Source: CAYNST01 sp964641175
Lineage (GTDB): Bacteria > Pseudomonadota > Gammaproteobacteria > Pseudomonadales > Cellvibrionaceae
Direction of reading: 5' to 3'
Assembly: GCA_964641175.1 (NCBI GenBank)
Contig: CAZXLJ010000079.1
Coordinates: 1 to 15,110 of the forward strand
Length of the DNA stretch: 15,110 bases
Positions 1-6,268 of the stretch are shown piece by piece. Every line of letters starts with the position of its first letter. The stretch's first letter is position 1. The notes beneath the pieces are model-generated. The model saw nothing but the letters and a program-made list of their open reading frames with translations. It was not told the DNA's origin and did not search any database. The position numbers and the translations under genes were made by a program.

Positions 1-95
1 GCTTACATCGCTTTACGAGCTCGGCGTTGACACTTCTCGACAGGCAGTCAGCATGACTTCGAAGTGTCGCCTGGATCTCGCAAAGCGCTGTAAGC
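1..95. repeat. Long imperfect palindrome (about 95 bases) upstream of flgB
   Basis: Bases 1-19 pair with 77-95 at 17 of 19 positions (mismatches at 8/88 and 15/81). The pairing continues inward: 23-25 with 69-71, 29-36 with 61-68, 39-40 with 59-60, and an apical stem 46-50 with 54-58 around a three-base loop. Unpaired bases lie mostly on the left arm (26-28, 37-38, 41-45). No T-run follows, so it does not look like an intrinsic terminator. The left arm begins exactly at the window edge, so the element may extend further left. It could be an interspersed palindromic element (REP/MITE-like) or the 3' structure of an upstream transcript. The pairing is seen directly; the identity is unknown. Confidence 0.6.
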
Positions 96-157
96 CAGAC
101 GCTATTCGGACTTAATCAGAGGTTCCCTAGTGATCCGCGACGGTAATCCGCCGCAGG

Positions 158-173
158 CGGCAAACGGTTGCCG
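158..173. promoter_or_regulatory. Palindromic candidate activator site, CGGC-N8-GCCG
   Basis: CGGCAA, a four-base spacer, then TTGCCG form a perfect 6+6 inverted repeat. It lies about 145 bases upstream of the predicted flgB transcription start, which is typical enhancer distance for a sigma-54 activator such as a FleQ/FlrC-type protein. A second inverted repeat, CCGCC-gca-GGCGG at 148-160, overlaps it, so part of the symmetry could instead be a small hairpin. Assignment to a particular regulator is inference. Confidence 0.35.
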
Positions 174-291
174 CTCCGCTCCGCCCAGCCTCTTTTTGCA
201 GGCGAAGAATATTCCTCAAAAACATCGAATTCTCGTGGAATCGCCTCTCCAAGTCCTGATTACCGGGGCTCGACGGTGGCAATGATAACTT

Positions 292-306
292 TGGCACTGC
301 GGTTGC
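292..306 (+). promoter_or_regulatory. Sigma-54 (RpoN) -24/-12 promoter for flgBCDE
   Basis: TGGCAC at 292-297 and TTGC at 303-306 are separated by five bases, giving the invariant GG-N10-GC spacing of sigma-54 promoters and matching the consensus at all strongly conserved positions. Transcription would start near base 317-318, leaving a leader of about 40 nt before the GTG start of flgB. RpoN control of flgB operons with an enhancer-binding activator is established in Pseudomonas and Vibrio. Confidence 0.85.
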
Positions 307-356
307 AGTAGAGCCAGAAACCGGTTCGAGTGCCGGAATTCCCACGGAGAAACATT

Positions 357-752
357 GTGTCCATTAATTTCCAGAAAGCGTTCGGTACCTACGAAGCGGC
401 GCTGAAACTGCGGTCACAACGGGCCGAAGTGCTTTCCGCCAATCTCGCCAATGCCGACACGCCCAATTTCAAAGCACGGGATTTTGACTTTCACCAGGCC
501 TTGAAGGCGCAGTTGGATAACACCGGTGGCATGCGGGCAGATCGCGCCAATCATCTAAACAGCCAGAGTCAGGAAGCTGGAGGATTGCACCTGCAATATC
601 GGGTGCCCACTCAGCCGTCGATTGATGGCAATACCGTGGATGAGCATGCGGAGCATGGTGAATTCATGCAGAACAGTCTCGAATTTCAGGTGGCCTTCAC
701 GCTGTTGAATAGCCGGCTCAAAGGCATGATGAACGTCATCAAGGGTGATTGA
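357..752 (+). CDS. flgB: Flagellar basal-body proximal rod protein FlgB
   Basis: FlgB is a subunit of the proximal rod, exported through the flagellar type III apparatus and assembled in the periplasm above the MS-ring. The 131-residue product has the usual family length. It carries the N-terminal rod/hook signature ANLANADTP at about residues 28-36 and an amphipathic C-terminal helix ending SRLKGMMNVIKGD. I chose the GTG at 357 because GGAGA at 346-350 sits six bases upstream and the product then begins MSINFQKAFG, as in homologues. An in-frame GTG at 330 would lie only about 12 bases after the predicted transcription start and has no ribosome site. The stop overlaps the flgC translation-initiation region, indicating coupling. 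It is the first gene of the flgBCDE operon. Confidence 0.95.
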   Translation: MSINFQKAFGTYEAALKLRSQRAEVLSANLANADTPNFKARDFDFHQALKAQLDNTGGMRADRANHLNSQSQEAGGLHLQYRVPTQPSIDGNTVDEHAEHGEFMQNSLEFQVAFTLLNSRLKGMMNVIKGD

Positions 753-754
753 AC

Positions 755-1195
755 ATGAGTATTACCAATATTTTTGACATCGCCGGTTCCGGCATGAGTG
801 CCCAGTCGGTCCGGTTGAATACCACCGCCAGCAATATTGCCAATGCCGAGGCGGCATCATCGAGCTCCGAAGCGGTGTACAAAGGCCGCCACCCGGTATT
901 TTCGGCGACTTACCAGAATATGCTGGGCAGTCCCCAGGCCGGTACAGGCATGGGCAACGAAGCTTCGGTGGGCGTGAATGTGGAAGGCATTGTCGAGAGC
1001 GATGCACCATCACAACGCCGCTATGAACCCAACCACCCTCTGGCGGATGAAGAAGGCTATGTGTTTTATCCCAATGTCAACGTGGTGGAAGAGATGACCA
1101 ATATGATTTCCGCCACCCGGTCGTTTCAGGCCAACGTGGAAGTCATGAACTCCGCGAAGCAGATGGTTCAGCGTGTGCTGACTCTCGGCCAATAA
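755..1195 (+). CDS. flgC: Flagellar basal-body proximal rod protein FlgC
   Basis: FlgC is a second proximal-rod subunit that stacks with FlgB, FlgF and FlgG. The 146-residue protein shows the family N-terminus (SITNIFDIAGSGMSAQ, then ASNIANA at residues 24-30) and the C-terminal helix with VVEEMTNMISATRSFQANV, which is shared by rod and hook proteins. The ATG at 755 is preferred: AGGG at 742-745 lies upstream and it begins two bases after the flgB stop. An in-frame TTG at 749 is less likely. A short serine-rich stretch (ASSSSEA) follows the signature where homologues have a variable loop. It is translationally coupled to flgB and followed 27 bases later by flgD. Confidence 0.95.
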   Translation: MSITNIFDIAGSGMSAQSVRLNTTASNIANAEAASSSSEAVYKGRHPVFSATYQNMLGSPQAGTGMGNEASVGVNVEGIVESDAPSQRRYEPNHPLADEEGYVFYPNVNVVEEMTNMISATRSFQANVEVMNSAKQMVQRVLTLGQ

Positions 1196-1222
1196 TTTTC
1201 CAACTTATCCGGAAGCAGAAAA

Positions 1223-1939
1223 ATGTCTGACGCCATTACGGGAAGCAGTATCTATAACGATCTTGCTGTGACCCAGAAATATAAAAAGGAACCTGAAAAA
1301 AATGACGAACTGGGTCAGAAGGCGTTCTTGAAGCTGATGATTACCCAGCTGGAAAATCAGGACCCTTTAAGCCCTCAGGAAAACTCGGAATTTATCGCGC
1401 AGCTTGCGCAGTTCAGTTCCGTTGAGAGCCTGGACAAGCTGAACAACAATTTCGATTCCTTCACATCGAGTTTTATCGGCAATCAGGCGTTGCAGGCGTC
1501 AAGCCTGGTAGGGCGTACCGTGACCGTGCCGACTGAAGTGACGCGATTGAACGAGGGTGGTTATGTCAATGCCGTGATCGACGTTCCGTCCAGCATGGGC
1601 GAATTGTCTCTGGACATTTTTGACTCCACCGGGGCGCTGGTTGAAGAAATCAATCTGGGAGCCCAGTCCGAGGGCGAACTGAACCTGCGCTGGGACGGGC
1701 ATCTGCTGGAGAACAACGGAAAGCTGATGGACTGGAGCAGCAGTCACGAGGGAGGCTTGCCACCGGGTGTTTACCGCTTCTCCGTCAACGGTATTGTCGA
1801 GGGCAAACCGACCCAACTTGAAACCAGCCTGAGCGCCAACGTCAATAGTGTGACGCTCGGAGCGGATGGCCAGTTACTGCTGAATCTGGCGGGAGTCGGT
1901 CCAGTCAAATTGTCCGATGTCCGACAATTTAACGAATAA
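1223..1939 (+). CDS. flgD: Flagellar hook cap / hook assembly scaffold FlgD
   Basis: FlgD caps the growing hook and guides FlgE polymerisation; it leaves when FlgK arrives. The 238-residue product has the conserved N-terminal cap region at about residues 31-72, including FLKLMITQLENQDPLSPQEN and FIAQLAQFSSVE. This is followed by a region matching the FlgD tudor-like and Ig-like (FlgD_ig) folds at about 95-230, with the typical LRWDG and PPGVYRFSV segments. Length is normal. The start at 1223 is supported by GGAAG at about 1211-1215 and by the lack of plausible alternatives. The last codons form an 8-bp stem (see the 1907-1930 entry). Confidence 0.95.
   Translation: MSDAITGSSIYNDLAVTQKYKKEPEKNDELGQKAFLKLMITQLENQDPLSPQENSEFIAQLAQFSSVESLDKLNNNFDSFTSSFIGNQALQASSLVGRTVTVPTEVTRLNEGGYVNAVIDVPSSMGELSLDIFDSTGALVEEINLGAQSEGELNLRWDGHLLENNGKLMDWSSSHEGGLPPGVYRFSVNGIVEGKPTQLETSLSANVNSVTLGADGQLLLNLAGVGPVKLSDVRQFNE
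1907..1930 (+). terminator. AT-rich hairpin at the 3' end of flgD followed by a T-rich tract
   Basis: AAATTGTC at 1907-1914 and GACAATTT at 1923-1930 form a perfect 8-bp stem with an eight-base loop. The loop region also contains an overlapping TGTCCGA direct repeat. The stem is inside flgD, seven bases before the end of its stop codon, and a T-rich stretch (1940-1951) begins about ten bases later. The stem is AT-rich and the T-run is not adjacent. Attenuation or mRNA processing between flgD and flgE is possible, but an efficient terminator is unlikely. Confidence 0.25.
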
Positions 1940-1972
1940 ATTTTTATTTTTACTGAAATCACCATTTTTGTT

Positions 1973-1985
1973 TGAGTAGTACTCA
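1973..1985 (+). promoter_or_regulatory. Small stem-loop immediately upstream of the flgE ribosome-binding site
   Basis: TGAGT-agt-ACTCA forms a 5-bp stem with a three-base loop, ending one base before the CAGGAGA ribosome-binding site of flgE (about 1986-1992). The rest of the flgD-flgE spacer (1940-1997) is unusually AT-rich. A role in setting flgE translation, which must be high because the hook uses about 120 subunits, is inference. Confidence 0.3.
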
Positions 1986-1997
1986 CAGGAGATATCT

Positions 1998-4451
1998 ATG
2001 CCGTTCGATATAGCGCTAAGTGGAATCAGGGCAGCGTCCAGCGATCTGTCGGTTACCGGAAACAACATCGCGAATGCTTCCACCAAAGGCTTCAAATCGT
2101 CACGCGGCGAATTCGGAGATTTATATGCGACCTCGGTTTTGGGGGCGGGCAGTAATCCGATAGGCAGCGGGGTACGCCTGCAGGACGTCGCCCAGCAGTT
2201 TACCCAGGGCAGCGTGGCGTTTACGGAGAACGAACTGGATCTGGCCATCAATGGAAACGGATTTTTTGTGGTCCGTCAAAATGGTGAGCAGTTCTATACC
2301 CGTGCCGGTACATTTGGAATGGACGATGACGGATATGTGGTGAACAACAACGGTGCCAAACTTCAGGGATTTTCCGCGGACGCTCTCGGCAACATCAGCG
2401 GTCTGCAGAGCGATGTGCGTATTCAGACTGCGAACCTGGCACCACGCGGCACGACTCGGGTGGAGTCGCTGCTGAACCTGGATGCGACAGCGCCCGTTCT
2501 GCAATCAACCGGGCAGCAGTTCTCCACCGAGGGCAACGCCATCGGTGTGACCCGGGTAGGACTGGAACAGAGCACCACCACCAATCTTAGTGCGCCGACA
2601 TTTACCCTGCCCATGGCAACGGATTTCAGTACCACCACCGCAACATTTGATGTGGAGCTGTCGGCGGCCAGCGGCAACAATGGCGCCGTGCGTGTCAACC
2701 TGAACACCGCAGCCGGGGTGCCGGCCAATATCACGACGTTCAATGATCTGCGCACTCTGGCAGGCGCCATTAATGCTCAACTTTTTTCTCCGCAGGCGCC
2801 CCAGACCGCGATTGATGTAATCGCGACGGCGGTGGACGCCGGCGGTGGCAACTACCGGCTGGAATTCAATGCCCTGCAGGCGGGTGAAGCTTCCCAGATT
2901 CGCATCATGAACGGTAACCCGGCAGCCGCTTCCCTGCAGTTGCCGACTGCGCCGGCGACCAGTGTTTCAGCGCCTGGAATTGCCGCGGTAAACAATAACT
3001 ATCCGGCGCAATCCATCGATATCGTGGGTGCCGACGGCAATACAGTGCGGTACACCTCCGAAGCCGGGGCATCAGCTGCGCGGGTCGCCTCGGAACTGAA
3101 CGCCCTGTCCGGCGTATCCGCAACTGCGCAAACCTCGCTGCGTTTTGTGGCGAACAATTACAACAACAGCAACGGTAACCTGGAGGTGAAGATTAATGGT
3201 GTCAGTCTGCAGGCACCTACCTTGCAAAGTCTGGGGACCCAGATCAATAATTTCAGCAACACGATTCTCCCGGGTATTACCGCGGAGCTGGATCTGACAA
3301 CCGGTGACCTGATGTTGCATTCGTCCGTGGGTGACGATATCAAGGTGGCTATTGACAGCATTGACGATGGTGACAGCCTGGAAGTGCTCGGCAACCCCGG
3401 AGCGCCGTCCGAAGTGCTGGAAGTAGACACCAACAATACCCTGAATATCGCCAATGCGACGGCCGCAAATGGCAATAATGTTGTCGTCGGCGGCACCATC
3501 GAGATCGTGCTGGATGAAGGCTATACCGCCCAGAATGCCAACCCGCCATCGATCGGCCTGTTCGGACCGCTGACAAGTTCGGCGTTTACCTCGGTCACGC
3601 TCAACGCCTTTGATCCCACCGACAAAACCACCTACAACTCTGCGACGTCCATGAAAATCTACGACAGCCTGGGCAATCCCCATGTGATGACGCAATATTT
3701 CGTGCGCCAGGAATATGACATCCATGACCCGACCACCGCTGCCAACGCCTGGACCATGTATGTCCAGATCGACGGCCGCGACGTAGGTGATCCGGATACA
3801 ACCCAGCCACCACCGGCCAATACATTGCCGACCCGCGCGGGATTCAATCTGAGGTTCAACGAAGACGGTTCGCTGGATCGTACCTATACCGGCGACGTGT
3901 TGATATCCAATTGGGTTCCCATGGATGCCAGCGGCAGACCCAACGGTGCTCTGGGACCGACAAATGTCCTGGCAGGTGGAACCACCAATATTCCCCCAGT
4001 TCCGGTCAATTCAAATTTCGTGATTGATTTTGACGGCACAACGCAGTTCGGGAGCGTCTTCTCGGTGAACGATGTCTCTCAGAACGGTTACACCACGGGG
4101 CGTCTGTCGGGTTTGAATATTGATGATAGCGGTGTGATTTTCGCGCGCTTCACCAATGGAGAGTCGCAGACACTGGGGCAGATTTCGCTGGCGGATTTTA
4201 AAAATACCCAAGGGCTCCAACCGATTGGTGACAGCATGTGGGCGGAAAACTTCGAATCCGGTCCGCCCAATATCGGCGTGCCGGGAAGTGGGGCGCTCGG
4301 TGCAATCCAGGCGGGGGCACTGGAGGAATCCAACGTGGATCTTTCCGAAGAACTGGTTAACCTGATCGTCGCCCAGCGCAACTTCCAGGCAAACGCGAAA
4401 ACCATCGAGACCGCCGACCAGGTAACGCAGACCATCATCAATATCCGCTAA
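1998..4451 (+). CDS. flgE: Flagellar hook protein FlgE, large variant
   Basis: FlgE polymerises into the hook, the flexible joint between rod and filament. The protein is 817 residues, against roughly 400-460 in most Gammaproteobacteria. Residues 1-165 are conventional: the signature GNNIANASTKGFKSSR at about 21-36, the AINGNGFFVV segment near 83-92, and YTRAG. Residues from about 538 onward are also conventional, with FDPTDKTTYNSATSMKIYDS starting the usual D2-type domain and a C-terminal LVNLIVAQRNFQANAKTIE helix. Between them sits an insertion of about 372 residues (166-537) with flagellin-IN-like repeats; without it the protein would be about 445 residues. Start supported by AGGAGA at 1987-1992. 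It is the last gene of flgBCDE and is followed by a terminator-like hairpin. Confidence 0.95.
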   Translation: MPFDIALSGIRAASSDLSVTGNNIANASTKGFKSSRGEFGDLYATSVLGAGSNPIGSGVRLQDVAQQFTQGSVAFTENELDLAINGNGFFVVRQNGEQFYTRAGTFGMDDDGYVVNNNGAKLQGFSADALGNISGLQSDVRIQTANLAPRGTTRVESLLNLDATAPVLQSTGQQFSTEGNAIGVTRVGLEQSTTTNLSAPTFTLPMATDFSTTTATFDVELSAASGNNGAVRVNLNTAAGVPANITTFNDLRTLAGAINAQLFSPQAPQTAIDVIATAVDAGGGNYRLEFNALQAGEASQIRIMNGNPAAASLQLPTAPATSVSAPGIAAVNNNYPAQSIDIVGADGNTVRYTSEAGASAARVASELNALSGVSATAQTSLRFVANNYNNSNGNLEVKINGVSLQAPTLQSLGTQINNFSNTILPGITAELDLTTGDLMLHSSVGDDIKVAIDSIDDGDSLEVLGNPGAPSEVLEVDTNNTLNIANATAANGNNVVVGGTIEIVLDEGYTAQNANPPSIGLFGPLTSSAFTSVTLNAFDPTDKTTYNSATSMKIYDSLGNPHVMTQYFVRQEYDIHDPTTAANAWTMYVQIDGRDVGDPDTTQPPPANTLPTRAGFNLRFNEDGSLDRTYTGDVLISNWVPMDASGRPNGALGPTNVLAGGTTNIPPVPVNSNFVIDFDGTTQFGSVFSVNDVSQNGYTTGRLSGLNIDDSGVIFARFTNGESQTLGQISLADFKNTQGLQPIGDSMWAENFESGPPNIGVPGSGALGAIQAGALEESNVDLSEELVNLIVAQRNFQANAKTIETADQVTQTIINIR
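2493..3608 (+). other. FlgE insertion domain with flagellin-IN-like modules
   Basis: This segment codes for FlgE residues of about 166-537, rich in Ala, Asn, Thr and Gly, with beta-repeat character. At least two modules are recognisable: ASAARVASELNALSGVSATA (358-377) followed by NLEVKINGVSLQ (394-405), and TGDLMLHSSVGDDIKVAI (435-452). VVVGGTIEIVLDEG starts at 495. An earlier, weaker copy contains LRTLAGAINAQL. The same ordered elements occur in FlgK (see 10883-11392). The boundaries come from where the typical FlgE sequence stops and resumes and are approximate. Confidence 0.75.
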
Positions 4452-4463
4452 TTACTGTCGAGC

Positions 4464-4513
4464 TTAATCCGGTCGCGAAGGGGGAGTCTCTCTCCTTGCG
4501 CGTCCGGATTTAA
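4464..4513 (+). terminator. Terminator-like hairpin after flgE
   Basis: TTAATCCGG at 4464-4472 pairs with CCGGATTTAA at 4504-4513 (one bulged T). The stem extends inward through CGCG/CGCG and AAGG/CCTT to a short loop near 4486. The hairpin is long and GC-rich but has only a weak T-run (three T within the 3' arm). It lies 12 bases after the flgE stop and upstream of the flgF promoter, so a transcript-ending or mRNA-stabilising structure fits. Intrinsic termination is not certain. Confidence 0.5.
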
Positions 4514-4542
4514 TCGGTTCTTCCGATCATGCTTCATCGGTT
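4513..4542. promoter_or_regulatory. Cluster of ATCGG/CCGAT repeats, candidate activator site for the flgF promoter
   Basis: ATCGGTT at 4513-4519, CCGAT at 4523-4527 and ATCGGTT at 4536-4542 form overlapping inverted repeats and a 23-bp-spaced direct repeat. GCTTCATC also occurs twice, at 4531-4538 and 4593-4600, 62 bp apart (close to six helical turns). The cluster lies about 110-140 bases upstream of the predicted flgF transcription start, which is enhancer distance. The binding protein is not identifiable from the sequence. Confidence 0.25.
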
Positions 4543-4627
4543 AAAGACTGCAGCACTGGCTGCCCGCGATCTTTCAATCTTTCGAAAACGCCGCTTCATC
4601 AAGCGCCATTCCTGATTTTCGGCGGCA

Positions 4628-4642
4628 TGGCACCCCTTTTGC
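4628..4642 (+). promoter_or_regulatory. Sigma-54 (RpoN) -24/-12 promoter for flgFGHIJKL
   Basis: TGGCAC at 4628-4633 and TTGC at 4639-4642 (followed by T) have exactly five intervening bases, giving GG-N10-GC. Transcription would start near 4653-4655, with a leader of about 48 nt to the flgF ATG. Its presence splits the hook/rod genes into two operons, as in Pseudomonas aeruginosa (flgBCDE and flgFGHIJKL). Confidence 0.85.
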
Positions 4643-4701
4643 TATCCCTCCTGTAGATGCATTTTCCGAGTTGGAAATTTGACTCTCTTTACAGGCGAAA
4701 T

Positions 4702-5451
4702 ATGGACAAAGCACTCTACATTGCGATGACCGGGGCCAAGCACAACATGATGGCCCAGACCAGTCACGCCAACAATCTGGCGAACGTGAATACCACCGGC
4801 TTCAAGGCGGATTTCGCTGCAGCGCGCAGCATGCCCGTCTATTACGGAGACGGTTTGCCTACGCGTGCCTACGCTCTGACCGAACGGCCGGCCACGGACT
4901 TTAATTTTGGATCCATGCAACAGACCGGACGGGATCTCGATGTGGCGATCGAAGGCGCAGGATTTATTGCCGTGCAGAATGCCGCCGGAGAAGAACGTTA
5001 CACACGCGCCGGCTCTCTGCATGTCGACCCCCTGGGGGTATTGCGGACCGGCAATGGTTTGCCGGTGATCGGCAATGACGGGCCGGTCGCGATACCGGCT
5101 GCTGACAAAGTCACGGTGGGTCTGGATGGCAGCATCACCATTATTCCGCTCGGGCAGGGCCCCGAAGCTCCGGTTGTGATTGACCGCATCAAGCTGGTCA
5201 ATCCGGATCTGAAAATGGTCAACAAGGCAGATGATGGCCTGTTCGAGATCAAGAATCTGGCGGAGCCGCTGCTGCCGGATGCGGGGGTACGTCTCGCCTC
5301 GGGATTTCTCGAAAGCAGCAACGTCAATGCCGTCAGCGAACTGACGAGCATTCTGTCTTTGTCCCGCCAGTACGAAATGCAAATCAAAATCATGAAACAG
5401 GCGGAGGAAATGTCCGAAGGGTCCGCCCGCCTGTTACAAATGAATACTTAA
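4702..5451 (+). CDS. flgF: Flagellar basal-body rod protein FlgF
   Basis: FlgF is a rod subunit between the proximal rod and the FlgG distal rod. The 249-residue protein has normal length. It shows the rod/hook signature HANNLANVNTTGFKADF at about residues 22-38, the AIEGAGFIAVQ segment, YTRAGSLHVD, and the C-terminal SNVNAVSELTSILSLSRQYEMQIKIM region. The start at 4702 (MDKALYIAMTGAK) fits homologues and has AGGCG at 4693-4697. An upstream in-frame ATG at 4657 would sit almost on the predicted transcription start and adds a non-homologous leader. It is the first gene of the second operon, 13 bases before flgG. Confidence 0.95.
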   Translation: MDKALYIAMTGAKHNMMAQTSHANNLANVNTTGFKADFAAARSMPVYYGDGLPTRAYALTERPATDFNFGSMQQTGRDLDVAIEGAGFIAVQNAAGEERYTRAGSLHVDPLGVLRTGNGLPVIGNDGPVAIPAADKVTVGLDGSITIIPLGQGPEAPVVIDRIKLVNPDLKMVNKADDGLFEIKNLAEPLLPDAGVRLASGFLESSNVNAVSELTSILSLSRQYEMQIKIMKQAEEMSEGSARLLQMNT

Positions 5452-5464
5452 TTGAGGAAAGGCT

Positions 5465-6250
5465 ATGCACGCAGCACTTTACGTCGCCAAAACCGGTTTG
5501 TCGGCACAGGACACGCAACTGACAACTGTTTCCAACAACCTGGCCAATGCCTCGACCGTGGGATTCAAACGCGATCGGGCGGTTTTCGAAGATCTGCTTT
5601 ATCAGGTCAACCGCCAGCCCGGTGCCCAGTCAACTGAAGAAACGACTTTGCCGTCTGGACTGCAATTGGGAACCGGTGTGCGGGTAGTAGGCACGCAGAA
5701 GCAGTTTACCGAAGGCAACATGCAGGTCACGGAACAGTCACTGGACGTCGCAATTGACGGACGCGGATTTTTGCAGGTTCTGCAGCCGGACGGGACCATG
5801 GGTTACACCCGTAATGGTCAGCTGCATCTGTCGGCAGAAGGTGAGCTGGTAACGGCCAACGGACTGCTGATCCAGCCTGGTATCAATATTCCCCAGGATG
5901 CGCAGAGCGTGACGATCGGTACCGACGGTACGGTGTCGGCCCGGCTGGCTGGCGATGCCCAGCCGCAGGTGCTCGGTAATATCCAGTTGGTGGATTTTGT
6001 GAATCCGGCAGGCCTGGAAGCCATGGGCGGTAATCTTTTCCGCGAAACCGGAGCCAGTGGCAACCCGGTTGAAGGCGTTCCTGGTCAGGACGGTATGGGG
6101 CAGCTGATGCAGGGCATGCTGGAATCATCCAACGTCGATATCGTTGAGGAAATGGTGAACATGATCTCCACTCAGCGAGCCTACGAGATGAATTCAAAAG
6201 TTGTCTCTACGGCGGACCAGATGCTGCAGTTCGCTACCCAAAACATGTAA
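5465..6250 (+). CDS. flgG: Flagellar distal rod protein FlgG
   Basis: FlgG builds the distal rod, the drive-shaft segment passing through the P- and L-rings. The 261-residue length is standard for the family. Conserved parts are the N-terminal VSNNLANASTVGFKRDR (about 22-38), the LDVAIDGRGFLQV segment, the YTRNGQLHLSAEGELVTANG stretch, and the C-terminal ESSNVDIVEEMVNMISTQRAYEMNSKVV. A strong ribosome site (GAGGAAAGG, about 5453-5461) precedes the ATG. It is closely spaced after flgF and directly before flgH, consistent with one transcript. Confidence 0.97.
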   Translation: MHAALYVAKTGLSAQDTQLTTVSNNLANASTVGFKRDRAVFEDLLYQVNRQPGAQSTEETTLPSGLQLGTGVRVVGTQKQFTEGNMQVTEQSLDVAIDGRGFLQVLQPDGTMGYTRNGQLHLSAEGELVTANGLLIQPGINIPQDAQSVTIGTDGTVSARLAGDAQPQVLGNIQLVDFVNPAGLEAMGGNLFRETGASGNPVEGVPGQDGMGQLMQGMLESSNVDIVEEMVNMISTQRAYEMNSKVVSTADQMLQFATQNM

Positions 6251-6268
6251 TTGGTTGAGTATCCGGGA

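Noticed and set aside
1..95. Possible integron attC site, because of the long palindrome with one-sided bulges
   Set aside because: The ends are GCTTACA and TGTAAGC and lack the AAC/GTT core triplets required at attC crossover points; no gene cassette or integrase is present.
2..115. Open + strand frame at the left edge that could be the tail of an upstream gene
   Set aside because: It lies almost wholly inside the palindrome and the translated tail resembles no protein I recognise (for example not the CheR C-terminus).
127..345. 72-codon minus-strand open frame upstream of flgB
   Set aside because: It overlaps the sigma-54 promoter and candidate enhancer, has low-complexity composition and no recognisable domain.
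2437..2451. TGGCAC inside flgE as a sigma-54 promoter
   Set aside because: At the required distance the -12 element reads GGCA rather than TTGC; it is within conserved coding sequence.
3072..3725. 217-codon minus-strand open frame opposite flgE, and other long antisense frames (for example 10886-11779)
   Set aside because: These are shadows of the conserved + strand genes in GC-rich codons; they have no ribosome site, no domain and biased composition.
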